A DNA stretch of 64,000 bases from Magicicada septendecula (GCA_034769895.1 CM068367.1:84063654-84127653), one strand, 5' to 3'; counted from the first letter of the stretch, positions 10,889-23,345 are shown. The notes: a model not told the origin generated them from the sequence alone. A program made the numbers and translations.

Positions 10889-13365
10889 TATATCCACTAA
10901 CTCAACTTTATCATTAAAAAATGTTAATAATATTATCAATATTTATCAGTAATGCTGTCATAATAGTCATAAAACTTGGTTGCAAGGCGTAAAATTGTAG
11001 TATCCAAACATTCCGATAACGCAAATCTACGAGTTAGAAATTTTTCTTGTTTACAAGCATTTTTTCATGATGTTTTAATTCCCCGTACGCGCAGACTTAC
11101 TTATAGAGGAAGCAGTAAGTATTGTTTACAATACGGTAGAGAACGTAGCATATATCGGATATAGGAAATTCATCTTCTCGTTTACTGGATCTAGGTTATC
11201 CTGCTCAGGGCATTTACCTTAAATAAAGATAAATAAATAATTGATTAAATTATCATATACTCTATACAGAGTCATGTATTTTGTAGTAAATAAAAATGTG
11301 ACGGCGTCCTAAAATTGATAATCGATCCCGTCTACCGTGCGCGCAACTAAATTAACCGGTGACCTACATATGTTAAGTAATCTTCAGAATACACTATCTC
11401 GCTCTCTCGCCTTTGTAGTCTACTTCTGCTCTCGCCTGTCATTCAGCTTCTCCTCTTCGCCTTTCGCCACTACAAGTCAGCTTTTATCTCAGTTATTTTA
11501 CGAACTTTTTGTCATCTCTTATTTCTCGTATTTTACGACAAAATTCATTATTAAAGTATTTCTTCTTCCCCTGATTAAACCTATATTTCCCAGAATAAAA
11601 TTTAAAAACTTACGTTATACTAAAGATACTTTAATTGTATATATATTCACATGGACTCACATTATTCTTGTTTTTCAAATTGATAATAAATAATAATACT
11701 TAATATTTTCAAGCAAGAATATATTTTTTCAATATTTTGACAATTTTTAATTTACATTATATAATTATACATTATACTTCTGATGATGACAGTAAATTAA
11801 AAAACTGTAGAAACATTGTACAAGCAAAAAAACAATTAAAATATATTCTTCTTTAAAAATATAAAGTACACTCGTATTATTAACAATTATATATATATAT
11901 ATATATAAAGTTTTATATTTATAATAATTTTACTTCGAGATGTTTTTTCCTCGAGAAGTGTTTGAATATATACCTATATCACATACACACAGACATTGCG
12001 ATGTTATGGATTAGCACACATAAATTAATATTCCCAAGACAAAACATGGAATGATGAAAAAATTAATTAAAAATTAATTAAACGAGAGTTAAAATTTAAA
12101 AGTTTTTACACCTCTTTTAATTGCCAAATTACGCTGTTGACCAACATAAATATAAATTAAATTAAATTAAGAGTATGTTTTATGCACAAACTTAAGAAAT
12201 GCAAGGAAGTTTAAATAAGAAAGTTCCTTACAAACTAAATTACATACTCCCACATGCAAGTCTACACATATCACAAATACTTCATATGGCTTATTATGAG
12301 CACATCCAATAAAAGCATATACAACAGGATTTTCCGTTGTAATATATTAATTACTTCTATAATATTTATAATTAATAATAAGTTAATTGTAATATGCGTA
12401 AAGTTACGACATACATGAAAGATATGAAAATTTTCTTGGAGGGGGGCCGCATGGTTTACACCGTTTTTATATAGAATTCCGTTATTTTATTCAACATAAT
12501 TATTCCAGGGTTCAAAGATGGTAGGATGGTATTGTATGTTTTGGTCTTCCCCCGTAAGATCTAAATAATTCCCCAAAATCTAATTTTCAAAGACGGAACA
12601 AAGTAAACATGACGATAAACAGGACACGACAGCCTTTGTATTGGTACCATTACAATTATACTATGAAAAGTAGTACAAGTTAGGCCCCGAGAATGATAAA
12701 AACATAAGACCTCCGAAGCCAGGTTTATAAGAATTCACTGCTTCATTCATTAATACAGTTACTATTGGTCGTTATGAAATCAGCTTCGAACCATTTCGTT
12801 TCTTAACAAATAACTCTCACTTCATCCCATAAATTATACGTTTTTTTCCTAAAGACGGTTACCAATTTGTTGTGTAGTCGAAACTTTGGTTTTTAATAAA
12901 AAAAAGCAGTAATGGAAAAAGTTCGTCTTAATAGTAGCTCTAAAGTCAATACTCCTTAACTGACGTCTTGTAAATACTGGTTTCGTTCTACACCAGAAAA
13001 ATAGCTTAGGCGTTGGGTATGTTAGGTTTCGGGCTGGTTAGAGGGTGTTAATGTTTTGGGGGCGTTATTTTGAGAGGTGGGGAAGAGGGCCTTCGGGTTG
13101 ACTATATAAAGGGGGAATAGCACTGATGGAAAAACTCTGTCTTACTAGTAGGCCTGACGCCAATAACCCATCACTGGTGACTTTTAAAGAAACTCCACCA
13201 CAATTAATACACGAGTAAGTGTTATATGCACAAACCCGTGACTTCAGATCTCTATTTACTCCTTGTCTCTATAGTGTTCTTGAACCAGCTGTCAAATTCG
13301 CAGTTTATTGACTGAAGCTATTAACGTGATAGTGTAGTCCTCCACACAATTGATGTTAATAATCT
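10889..13365. other. AT-rich, no recognisable gene
   Basis: No coding motif. It holds a (TA)n tract at 11888-11907. Near 11926-11960 ACTTCGAGATGTTTTTTCC and CTCGAGAAGTG resemble the tail of the PLE at 5340. Two imperfect direct copies of a ~65 bp sequence lie at 12905-12970 and 13122-13190. A TATATAAAG sequence at 13101-13110 could be a TATA box but has no gene behind it. Confidence 0.4.
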
Positions 13366-13369
13366 TCTT

Positions 13370-14000
13370 CGTGTTCTACACTTCAGAGATTAGGCAATAT
13401 GCCTGTTCCGATTTCACATTATCACATCCATTTCTTTCTTGGTCTTCATACATGCCTTCTTCCAGAATGCTTGTAGTACTTGTTTACAATAACTCGTATT
13501 CTATCTTCATCCAAGCGACTTAAATGCTGTCTCCATTTTCCCCTGTAGTCTTCGAATTTCTCCTTTACTTTATATATATATTTTTCTTCCCATATACCTT
13601 TATTTCTTATATGATCTGTTCTTGTGCGTCATTTAACCCTTCTTAAAATTCTCAACTCTTAGCTTTTATCTCTGTGTTTTGTAACCCAGGATTCATTGCT
13701 ATATAATAGCACTGGAGCAGCCAATGTTTTGTAGAATTTTAATTTTGTCTCACGTTTTTTATTTTTCAATATTCCATTTTATAGTTCCACATATGTGTTG
13801 AACTCTATTGACTTTATTTTGTATATCTTTGTCAACGTCAAAACTTATGTCACAACCTAAATAGTTAAAATTTGAAGTCTGTTCCCATACTTTATCCTCA
13901 ATAATAATCTTTGAGCGTACTGGAAATTATCCGTAGTGAGCCATAACTTTTGTTTTGTCGGTAGATATCCTTAGGTTGTAGTATTGTCATCCCAGTTCAT
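13370..14000 (-). pseudogene. LINE reverse transcriptase, C-terminal remnant
   Basis: The minus strand translates in shifting frames to the post-palm part of the same LINE family as 1300-2125. Near 13975-13930 it has STDKTKVMAHYG (N-K-T-K-x-M block). At 13930-13830 it has PVRSKI and NFNYLGCDISFDVDKDI (Y-L-G block), then ICGTIK. Below 13700 the copy is full of stops, with remnants of the M-x-x-A-F-x-S-L-G tail near 13520. No usable open frame remains. Confidence 0.72.
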
Positions 14001-14660
14001 GTAGTCTGTACACAGAGCGTTGTAAGTCTACAGTTGATGTAACTTGTAAGTCGTAAGTACACAGTGCATTGATGTTAGTAACTGTAAGCGTCGCATTCGT
14101 TGGTGTCGCAGACTTTGTCAATTCAAAGAATCAGCGCCAACGCTAACAATTTAAATTTAAATCTAAAAAGTTCCCTATAAAAATTGCAGTAAAATTAAAT
14201 ATTAAACATGTTGTATACATGTTTTTTTATAAAAGTAGAAAAACGAATCGGCGCCGCTGGGTGTTAAAATGTCACGATCAAATGATCAAATATTCAGAAT
14301 CCTGTGATTGGCTCCGAGATGTATACTGAACAAGTTATGGTTTCAACGGATTGAATATGTAAAAAAAACATTGCATTCCACAACGAAACTACGTTTTAAT
14401 ATTTTCATTCTAGTATATTAATATTAAATAACTACTAAAACGTCAGTTGCAGGCTTGTGTGAACGTGAAAAAATTGTTTTTTACAATAATACTAAAAACT
14501 TCTTTTTGATTAGTCGTGAATTAAAATTAAATTAAAATATTTTGTTGTTATGTTGAAAAATTGTGTGTTATTTTGTCTGTATTTTGATAGTATAAATTTT
14601 GCTGTACGAACAAACGATGCGAACCCCCCTTTGAGAGTACAGAATGTATAATAACGGGAT
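14001..14660. other. no recognisable gene
   Basis: AT-rich DNA between two LINE-derived pieces. Nothing is recognised on either strand. Confidence 0.35.
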
Positions 14661-14667
14661 ATACAAT

Positions 14668-15235
14668 CTTCTTCTTCTTCTACACTTTATGGTATAGGCA
14701 GAAATGCCCGTTCCGTCTCCACAATGTCATAGTTGGTCGCAGCCATAAGAGGAATATGTTTCCAACGGCGGTGAGAGCAGAAGAACCTAGGAGGTGGGAC
14801 TCTGAATGAAACCCAGAGCAGGTCTGGAGGCTCTAAGTTGGGAACCCCACCACTGGACTTACCTTACAAGACGCTGGTAACCTCTTTAGGGGACATGAAT
14901 TATACTCGCAATCTTCACAAAAGAAAAGGAAAGCACGACAGATTTAATGGGATATGCAATAAATGTATAAATTTATCTGTGGGGAAAGAAGTCAACATCA
15001 AGTTGGATTAAAAAAGTCCAAAAAAATTTACAAAAAAATTATATAAACGCAGAAGAAGCAATTGAAAGAGACGTTTTTTGGGCAAAAGTGTTAAAAATGG
15101 AAGGAGTCCAGGGTAGGAGAGAGAAAAACGCAGGTTCAAAGTGGACTGAAGACAGGAAGAGAAGGCATAGTAAAAAGATGAAAGAATATTGGTGAAAAGA
15201 AAAGAACAAGGAATAAAGAACTGATATGGTCCTCA
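14668..15235 (+). pseudogene. probable LINE-derived debris
   Basis: It starts at a short (TTC)n tract (14670-14684). The part at 14960-15230 translates to a lysine-rich stretch containing SWIKKVQKNLQK and AEEAIERDVFWAKVLK, which resembles the D-x-x-x-D-L and D-R-x-x-W blocks at the C terminus of LINE RTs. The match is weak and there is no palm motif, so this could be chance. Confidence 0.3.
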
Positions 15236-15661
15236 GATGGCCGATACAAAAAAAAAAAAATTGATGTGCCTCAACGGGACAGAACAGTCTACAGTCTTTC
15301 TTCTTATTCGTACGCGGGTTTTTGTGATCAGTGTTCCCGCATCATTGAAGTTGTCCGTCATCGGTACGGACGAAACGTCCAGAAGTGAATGTAGAAAATC
15401 TGGTTCAAGGCACAATACCAAAACAAATTGTGACAGTATATTATTTTGTTATAAAAATGGATGCCCTAACAGTCTGCTTTATGAAGAAGAGGAGGGCGAC
15501 GAGGAACTATTATTATTTACTCCAACTTTGTCACCACTTGTTGCAAAACTTCTAATTGTTTGGTTCTCGACGAGGCCTTTCGGTGTTTCCAGCATATTCA
15601 GGTTTTAAACAACAATTTACTAACCCTACAACCACCTATATATTTGTCGTAGTTTATCGTA

Positions 15662-15917
15662 CCTTATAACCCCACCTATACGTTTACATTCGCTGGATCT
15701 CCTTACCGCCGGTTTCGTTACTGGCTTAGCTACTAGGCCACGCTCCCCCCCCCCCCACCGAACATTGTCACTATCTGCCTTCCTTTTGGTCCGACTTTTA
15801 CTAGGAAGGCAAATAGTGACAATGCTCGGTGGGGGCGTGGCCTAGTACCTGAGCCAATAAGGAAACAGGCAGTACGGGGACCGAGCGAATGTAAACGTAT
15901 AGGTGGGGGTTACAAGG
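15662..15917. mobile_element. MITE-like 256 bp palindromic element
   Basis: The termini CCTTATAACCCCACCTATA and its inverted partner at 15898-15917 are flanked on both sides by the dinucleotide TA (15660-15661, 15918-15919). The arms run almost to the middle, sharing CGTTTACATTCGCT, ACTAGGCCACGC and ATTGTCACTAT, with a centre near 15790-15805. A C-run breaks the left arm at 15747-15757. It has no coding capacity. The TA duplication fits a Tc1/mariner-type non-autonomous element. Confidence 0.75.
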
Positions 15918-15925
15918 TATATATA

Positions 15926-17130
15926 CAAGGGTCATCTGGAAAGTTCGCGGCCAACCATATAAACAAATGTGTGGCTTTTCTGTTTTTTACCGCATCGTGG
16001 CCCCATGTTCGCCCCACGAACAGCAGTGAAGCGTCAAGTCATTACCCCGTTAGGTCCCCAAAATAACCGTTTACTGCCGCTTTCAGCTCGTCATCTGAGG
16101 AAAATCGTTTCCCCCCCAAAATTGTTTGAGGTTTGATAATAGATGGCGCTAAATCAGGCGACTAAGGCGGATAGTGCAACAGATCGTACTTCAACTCTGC
16201 GATATTTGCCATAGACACAACGCATATGTGAAGGCGTGCATTATTCTGATGGAAAATGATCTTAGCTAAACCTGGAATTTTTTCTCGAATTTTTACATTT
16301 AATTGGCCCCAAAAGTCAGCGTAATATTCTCCATTTATCGTTTGACCCTTTTCAAGGCAATCTAGTAACAATATCCCCTTAGCATCCCAGAAAAATTTAT
16401 CCATGCACTTTCCAGTTGACAAAATTGATTTAACCTACGCATCCATTGTTTCGACCCTGTTGTTTTGTTTCTAGAGTGAAGTAATGGACCCAAGTTTCAT
16501 CAGTTGTTACAAATCTGCGAATAGATCTTTCGGATTTTTCTTAAAATGGCCCAAACATTCCTGAGAACCTTGCATTCGCGTGCGTTTTTGGTCACTTGTC
16601 AACAAACGCAGCACCCATCTTGCAGACAGCCTTTTCATACCTAATTCCTCAGTAAGAATGTGATGTATCCTTACATCTGAGATACGCACAGGCTTAACAA
16701 TTGCAGACACCTTCAAATGGCGATTTTCCAAAGCAATATCGTGCACTTTATTCATGGTTTCTGGTGTAGTGGCACTTTTCAGACGCCCAGTACGCGAGTC
16801 ACCTTCCAAACTTGCACGACCACATTTAAATTCATTAGCCCATTTTTTTACTGTAGTAAATGAAGGTCCAGCATCACCCAACACATTCTTCATCTCATTA
16901 AAAATTTCTGTTGGCATTAAAGCTTTCTTAACAAAAAATTTGATGTTCTGTTTTCTCCATTTTCAGCGTTCCTTTGAGATAACCTTATTCATACAGCTGT
17001 TTCTCCGCAACAATGACTTGACGCTTCACAGCTGTTCAACGGGTGAACGTAGTGCCAAGATGCATTAAAAAACAGAAACCCCACGAAATTTGTTTATATG
17101 ATAGGCCGCGAACTTTTCAAATCGCCCTTG
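15926..17130 (-). mobile_element. mariner element with long inverted repeats
   Basis: The ends begin CAAGGG and are flanked by TA on both sides (15924-15925, 17131-17132). The terminal inverted repeats extend ~80 bp and share AAAGTTCGCGGCC, CATATAAACAAAT and TTTCTGTTTTTTA. The 1205 bp length is close to the usual ~1.3 kb of mariners. The transposase lies on the minus strand inside. Confidence 0.9.
16080..17000 (-). pseudogene. mariner transposase, inactivated
   Basis: The N-terminal half (16917-16507) has the helix-turn-helix region ending WANEFKCGRASLEGDSRTGR, the conserved W-x-x-x-F-x-x-G-R-x-S-x-x-D block. The first catalytic aspartate survives in TDETWVHYF near 16500-16470, after a frame change. 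The second half (16422-16162) has WDAKGILLLD and GEYYADF. In the HQDNA block the second aspartate is changed (FHQNNARLH), and the third site reads SPDLAPSII instead of the D-containing form. At least two of the three DD34D residues are therefore lost, with frameshifts and stops near 16440. The tail GKRFSSDDELKAAV is at ~16110-16070. Confidence 0.88.
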
Positions 17131-17240
17131 TACGTGGTTGTAGGGTTAGTAAATTGTTGTTTAAGACCTGAAGATGGTGGAAACACCGAAAGGCTTCGTC
17201 GAGAGACTAGCAGTTTTGCAATAAGTAGTGACAAAGTTCT

Positions 17241-18690
17241 TGTTACAGTGACTGCTAATAAAACTAACTTGACTGGTATTATTATTTACTGCAAATAGTT
17301 TGTAGGCCTATAGAAAAATTAAAAAAAGGATTTGTATTAATTTACATATTATTTATTTATAATTATATGTATATTCATTGTATTTGTTAAAGACTACTTA
17401 TTATCTATTACTAAATATTTTTACATATTTACTATTTACGATATAGGCTATTTATTGTTTATTTAGTAAATAAACATACAAAAACACATTCCTTTTTTCT
17501 GTCAGTTCTCCTGCTACCTTCGTAGAAGCATTTTCGTCCCATAAACATTTCATAATCCAGACTTTGTGTTTACTAAATTTATACGAGCATTTCCTTCTGC
17601 TCACACTCATCAGAGTTGATTGTGCTGCCAATTACATAATTATTGTGAATGAAACGTAAACAGAGGCATATTCGATAATTCTGTTAAAATAAAAATCCAT
17701 TAAAAGTCTGTGCTGTCGGAATTGCACTGTAACTCAAAAGACTGGGTTACAACGCAGTCCGACGACGGAATCCGTCACCGGCACGACGCAATTGTTGAAC
17801 ATTTAAAAATCACAACCCCCACTACAGTACACTGAGTGCATTTCAACGGAAAACATCAACCTTCCGGTCAGTGCATTTCGTTGTAAACAAACGCCTTAAA
17901 AATCAAAGCTTAACGTATTACGTTTCTTTCCCCGAATTTAAATATTACCCTTTCAGTTTTCAAGTACCCGTCCCGTTACATCTTAACTGTGTCAGTCATG
18001 AAGAATATATCTCACTACGTACTCTTTCTGAGACAGCAGTTTAACATTGGTAAAACTGCCTTCGTGAAGACAATTAGGCTATAGAAGGTAAAATTTTAAT
18101 TACGCTAACAGGCCAATTTAACTGAAGGTATTGCGTGCTGTACCGTCATACGGCAAGGTCACATCTCATACTGTCCTACTGTCGTTGATGCGATCGCCCG
18201 CGCGAGTGTGTGTGTCTGTCGGTTTTTTGGGTTGGTCGGTTTGGGTGTGTATGGGAGAACATATTTGTATCCAATATGGTCTAGTAGAATGGTTACTCTC
18301 AGTTTGTTAATCAAATTAATTAGTGCTAGTCTGATCCCATCTTGCTCTGGCGATTGTAGTATGGCAAATATTCCCCAATGAACACAGAGGATCCACTCGG
18401 ACAGCCACCACCCACTCACACTCACACGCAATCACACGAATGCGCAAATATTCTTATTTTGTTTAACGAGACAAATAAAATGCATTTTTTTTATTATTTC
18501 AAAATTTAACTGTTTATTTTTAATTCATATTACAATGTCTACATCTACGCCAGTGTGGGAGAAGAAACAAGAAGATAATTGTGACTTGGAAGAAAAGGAT
18601 TACGAAGCCTGACTTGGTGGTAGGACAGTGTTTGAAATGTATTAACGGGAGGGTGTTTCAACCAAACCGTACCCCATGGTTTCCCCTATA
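17241..18690. other. no recognisable gene
   Basis: AT-rich DNA with some moderately GC-rich parts (17700-17900, 18160-18430). A 90-codon minus frame at 18159-18431 has no recognised motif. Confidence 0.4.
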
Positions 18691-19300
18691 CCATATTCCG
18701 TTAATCTACTAGAAAACTCGCCACAACCGGGGAAGGGAACCGGGAAAAATCCCCGCTCTCCATCCACCGGATAGTCCGTGAGCGTGAGCGGGTCGATACG
18801 AGGAGACTACGTTATGTGAGATCACGAGTGACCGCACAAAACGCAACGTTGCCCAGGGGGAGCCTCGAGGGGGCGCCGTTTCGGTACCCCAAAGCACGCA
18901 AACGGTGGGGGCCAGCTACCGCACTCGAGTCGGGTACAGGCCCGCATCAGCCCAGGTCACGCACAGACGCAAGATCTCGAGCCTGTGCTCCCCTAACACT
19001 AGACGTACGCTTTGTCCCGATTATCAGTCCTCATATCACCGAAAATTGGATAGCCCTGCGCCCCGTAAGATAGCATACGCCAGGGTGGGGTTCTCGGAAG
19101 GGGAAAGACCACCGGTAATAATCAGTGGTATAGCCCGTCCCACGACTATCCCCGGGCCGCAGTCCAGAACTCACCTGGCGGGGCTCAGCCAGCCATGTGG
19201 TGTTTCTGTGCCCGTCCCCTCCCACCGTGTGTGAGAGGCACAGTGGTGTGCCGCGCGCCGACGTCAATGCTCCTAGGTTTCACCGCACATGATCTTGGCT
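18690..19300. other. GC-rich island of unknown nature
   Basis: About 600 bp of clearly GC-rich, CpG-rich sequence inside an AT-rich window. Overlapping open frames exist on both strands (18816-19073, 18905-19234 plus; 18709-18897, 19031-19267 minus), as expected where stop codons are rare. I recognise no protein or rRNA in any of them. It could be a promoter CpG cluster, the 5' untranslated region of a retrotransposon, or recently transferred DNA. Confidence 0.5.
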
Positions 19301-20279
19301 AGGAACCGTTTTTGACAATAAGACTTCCGGATGGTGTTTTTCCAAATTTGACAAACAGGTCCATCCTTCGATTACTACGTATAGAACGTTTATTCTCATT
19401 AGACTAATTGACATAGCCTACTTACCAAAATTAAGCTTACTGCGAGGTACCTTTACGCCGTTTGATACTATCGTTATCTCGTTGCGTGTTATGACCGTAT
19501 CTCATATGGAGAAGCAGACTGGTTAATCACATTTGGTTATTCAATTTAATTAGTGTGTCCGTTTGTGCCAGGTTTTGTTATGTGTCAGTCATCCTCCACG
19601 GACCGCCACACCATACACAAACGTTGATTTAAATGTGCCGTGGTTTCTAGCAGACCATACTATAGACTACAACATTCATTTTCAATTACTTCTATTCGTA
19701 TTTGTGTATTTTTTACAATCTTTTAAAACTTGAAATACCGTTTCTGCGTATCTCCAAGCAACTCTTTTGTAATTATTAATCTGTTGACATTTTAATTAAT
19801 GTTGCCACCACAAAAAGCCATTAGTCGATATGATGCTTCAAGTACTCAGCTAAAGCTGGTAGTTGACAACTTGAACGGAAACTTAAACAAAAAAAATAAC
19901 CTTTGAAGAAGAAAGATGACTACCGATGATGTAGCCGATTCGTGTATACTCTTTCCGTTCGTAGCTTAATCCTGATGTAAACAAACAGGCGTGCCACATC
20001 TGAAACGCTGTTTGCTACTTGAATTAGAGGCGCGTTACTCTGACAGAAGGAGTACAGACAGGGTACATATAATATTAATACTGTATAAACACACGTAAAT
20101 TGTAATAATTTGTCCTGATGAAAGTAAAATTTGTGTGACAGTGTCAGACCGACAGTGAAACATTTTATAGTACAGTTAATGAGTTTCTTTTTATTAACCG
20201 TTTAAATATCGCAACAAACAAAAAAGTAAAGTTTATTTAAAACGAAAATAGAAGCTGTGATAATTACCAGTGTACTGAA

Positions 20280-20655
20280 TACTATCAGTTGCTGTCAGAG
20301 AGTAACTCAATGCCTTCAATATCTGTATTTGAACTTATATCATCACTTGAATCAGTGTTATTATTGATAAGATTGTTCATTTTCCACAACGACGTCGGTA
20401 ATGAGGGCCACTTGCCATAGCTTACCATATTCTTTGATTCAATGCTGCATACAATGACTCCACTTGTCCTCCGTTGTTTCATTTACCTCGTTCTCAATAA
20501 ATTGTTTTATATCAAGCAGCTAATGTTGTATTGTGACGGGCAACATATCCTTTCAACTGGCTCCATATTAATTCAATACGATTCAGAATACAATGATAAG
20601 GAGGAAGTCTTGTGCCGTGGGAATTAAAATAGAATTCCACGGCTTACGCTAGTTT
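20280..20655 (-). pseudogene. DDE transposase C-terminus, IS630/Tc1-like
   Basis: The minus strand near 20620-20540 reads RLPPYHCILNRIELIWSQ followed by LKGYVARHNTT. This matches the P-P-Y-H-x-x-L-N-P-I-E-x-x-W block that surrounds the last catalytic acidic residue in IS630-type (DDE_3) transposases; the usual P before I-E is R here. A frameshifted stretch (20530-20400) keeps an E-D-K-W-x-x-C-x-x-H block. The last frame ends in an acidic serine-rich tail (20345-20285). The catalytic core upstream is missing. Confidence 0.6.
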
Positions 20656-23229
20656 TTAAATCCGTCCATATTTCGCGCGGGATAGTGTCGTCTGCCACCT
20701 GGCCTGTTGAATGTCGCCGCGCTGGGTCTGTGGACGGTGAATAGTAAAATTGTCGACGAAACATAGTCAGCTCCGCTCAGCTGTTTCCGTCCCTCTACCG
20801 TATGCTTGCTAGCGAGTTTTCCGTGCATTCACTTATCACCACGCTTAGCATGAACTTCTAGTCCGGGGGCGAAAATCCTCTGTTTTCTCATCTTTATTTC
20901 CCACTAAGGGTGAGTAGACTTTAAAGAGCCTCTGTTAAGTTTCTTTAATTATACTTTGTTATTTTATAAAGGGGAAATGTGTTTAAAAATGTCTTTTCGA
21001 TTGGATGAACTCGGATTACAAACGCGTGTGTGGTTCCGTACTTGCCCCCAGCTTGAATGCACGCCACGTGCCAAATTTTTCAGTAATAGCTTTAATATTA
21101 ATTTATAAATAGAATTCATCAATTATTCATTCTTATTAATTGAGATGTCATAAAGTAAAAGGTGCCAATGAAATATTAACAAAACAGCTACAGATTGATA
21201 AGAAACTAATGTAATTCATGCCACGTGGTGAGGTGTTAGATGAAAGCAACCGCTATTGTGATATACTGACAATAATTGTGTGAATGGGAATTGATTATAG
21301 TTTTGCAGTGGCACAATTTAATTGTTAATTGCTATTTAAATTTAATTATTGAAATCCGGGTTAGTAACGTCTTTGTAATCGAAAGTCTAGTACTCAAAAT
21401 GGTATGGTGTATGTGTGGTTCTAAGGTCGAGTGAAGGTGTGTTAAGGTTTAGTTTTTACGACTGCTTCCTACAGTAAACCTGTGTTCTAAGGTTCCCGAT
21501 CTAGTCAAGGGTTTGAGAGCTATACGATGGTGATATCTCCAGCTTTCACCATCGGCTGAGCAATGCTGTCTGGTTCCCCGTTTTCGCCGTCGGAAACTCG
21601 CAATGGGACCCGAATTGATTCCCTGGAGAAGTCTCAACTCCTGGACGAGCAGCCAGTTGAACGTCGGTAGCAGTAACAATGGTCTACCCTCCTCATCATG
21701 TGGTAACAACTGAACATCAGGCGAAAATTTTCCTTTTTATTCAAGCTCGACCTTCAAGACATACTTTTTCTGTGAACACAGCTTATATCATAAAAGTAAA
21801 ATTACATTTCCATTTGTACTTAACTTGCAGTTAGTGCATTGAACGATCATAACAGAACATGCCCGTTTATGATGTGCAAGGTTATAGCTAAGTGCTATTA
21901 AAATGTATTTATTAATAAGTTCAATAATTGTATTGCGGTGCTAGCAGGCATTTCCAGAGCATTGTTCTTTTCATCTATACTTTTTCTAGTTAATTCTTTT
22001 GTATCCAGCTGAACTAATGTGTCGTGTGCTTTCATGATTTACCATGCCAGGGTTTCCTGTGCAATAGTCTAAATAGTTTGTACTTTACCTTTTAAATCGC
22101 CTTACCCTTTTAGGTTGCGAATTTTACTGAACTTCTGTATTTTCTTTTTTTTTAATAATTAATTCTGGAATTCTTTGCTGGTTTCATTTCGCGGGTTCAT
22201 GTTAGTATAAGATGTGCATGTCGGAAGCATGCGGTATGCTGTCGGTCATATTTAAATCTGAGCGTAATTACTTTAATAAATTCCGGTATTATACCCTAGC
22301 CTTTAATTTTCTGATTTTGTCTTTTATATACTTTAATTATTCATATTTCTGAATTTCGGGCTAATAATAAACAATCGGGCTGTTTATGCTTGCAACCTTG
22401 TCAGTCCTGGGTTGTCACTGCTCTAGTATTATATGAATTTAACTTGCATATGTATCATTTATTAGTTATGAGAAGGCACACAAAATTTACATGTATTAAT
22501 GGCTGTCATGCTGTTTGTTGAGTTATTGAATTAAGTGTTAATTATCTGTAAAGCATAGACAGATTTAAATGGTAATGATTGCTGAGAGGATACTGAGGTG
22601 TTTTAAAATGAACCTTACTTAATGAGTAGCATAGCCCCATTCGTGGGAAGTATATGGAATATGTAATTATTGTTGATAGGTCACTTTTAAGACTTAAGGT
22701 AAATTAATCTGTCAATTGTTAAAGCCACTTGAAGAGTATATATTTACGTATAAAATAATTAATCATTGCTAAGGAATCACTTGTAGTATTTAATATGAAT
22801 TTTACTGTTAATTGTTGTTGCTATGTTGTTTAATTGACCATTGATCTTTTATTTCTGGAAGGCTTTATATATGTTAATGTTATTGTAGAGTGACCCTGCA
22901 AGATATGGTTACTTGATATATAGTTACATAGTATATATAATATGTAGAAATGCTGTTATGTTAAATGGAGTTTCATTGCAAGTCCTGTCACTCTGAGCTT
23001 CCGTCTAGGCCACGTGCCTAGTCTTAAAATTTAAAAATTTACGGGACGCCACTCTAAAAAAAAAAAGATTTTTTTTGTTACAAAAAAAAATATTTTTCAA
23101 AAACATTGGCGGAATAAGGCGTCTCAGTCTTACAACGACATGCTCCGATTTAAGTGGTAAGATAACTCTCACATGACTATACAGACATTCTGCACATGCG
23201 CCAAATACATTACTGTATGAAGAGTGTCA
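20656..23229. other. no recognisable gene
   Basis: It contains a moderately GC-rich patch (20640-20930) with an AGG|GTGAGTAG donor-like site at 20908-20917. An 86-codon minus frame at 21449-21709 matches no family I know. The rest is AT-rich with A- and T-runs at 23056-23100. A non-coding first exon at 20.7-20.9 kb is possible but unsupported. Confidence 0.3.
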
Positions 23230-23345
23230 ACGCCCCTGACCAATAGCGTTTCAGATTTGCCACGTGGGTTTGTTTACATCAGGATTGAACTAAGAACAAA
23301 ATAGTATACCTCGGAAATATATCGACTAGTGGCAACAATGAAATA

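Larger units (their letters stand above)
15524..17240. repeat. outer inverted repeat enclosing two TA-flanked elements
   Basis: The left arm at 15524-15635 and right arm at 17134-17240 are inverted copies sharing CCTTTCGGTGTTTCCA, TTAAACAACAATTTACTAAC and CCTACAACCAC. The GATGGTGGAAACACCGAAAG block in the right arm is a PLE-tail-like signature. Between the arms lie a ~24 bp spacer, a 256 bp inverted-repeat element and a mariner. The arms may be paired PLE terminal repeats that later took two insertions between them. Confidence 0.75.
19798..23345. mobile_element. possible IS630-like element with inverted ends
   Basis: Sequence at 19798-20025 recurs inverted at 23230-23345. Shared blocks, in the left-end orientation, are TGTTGCCAC, TAGTCGATAT, AATCCTGATGTAAACAAAC and TCTGAAACGCT, in the same order but with different spacing. 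A transposase C-terminal remnant lies just inside the left end on the minus strand. The interior (20660-23220) has no other recognised coding part. No clear target duplication was seen, so the boundaries are tentative; two unrelated inverted copies of a smaller repeat are the alternative. Confidence 0.45.

Noticed and set aside
18816-19267. Overlapping frames of 78-109 codons on both strands
   Set aside because: GC-rich DNA has few stops; no frame shows a recognised motif, so none is called as a gene.
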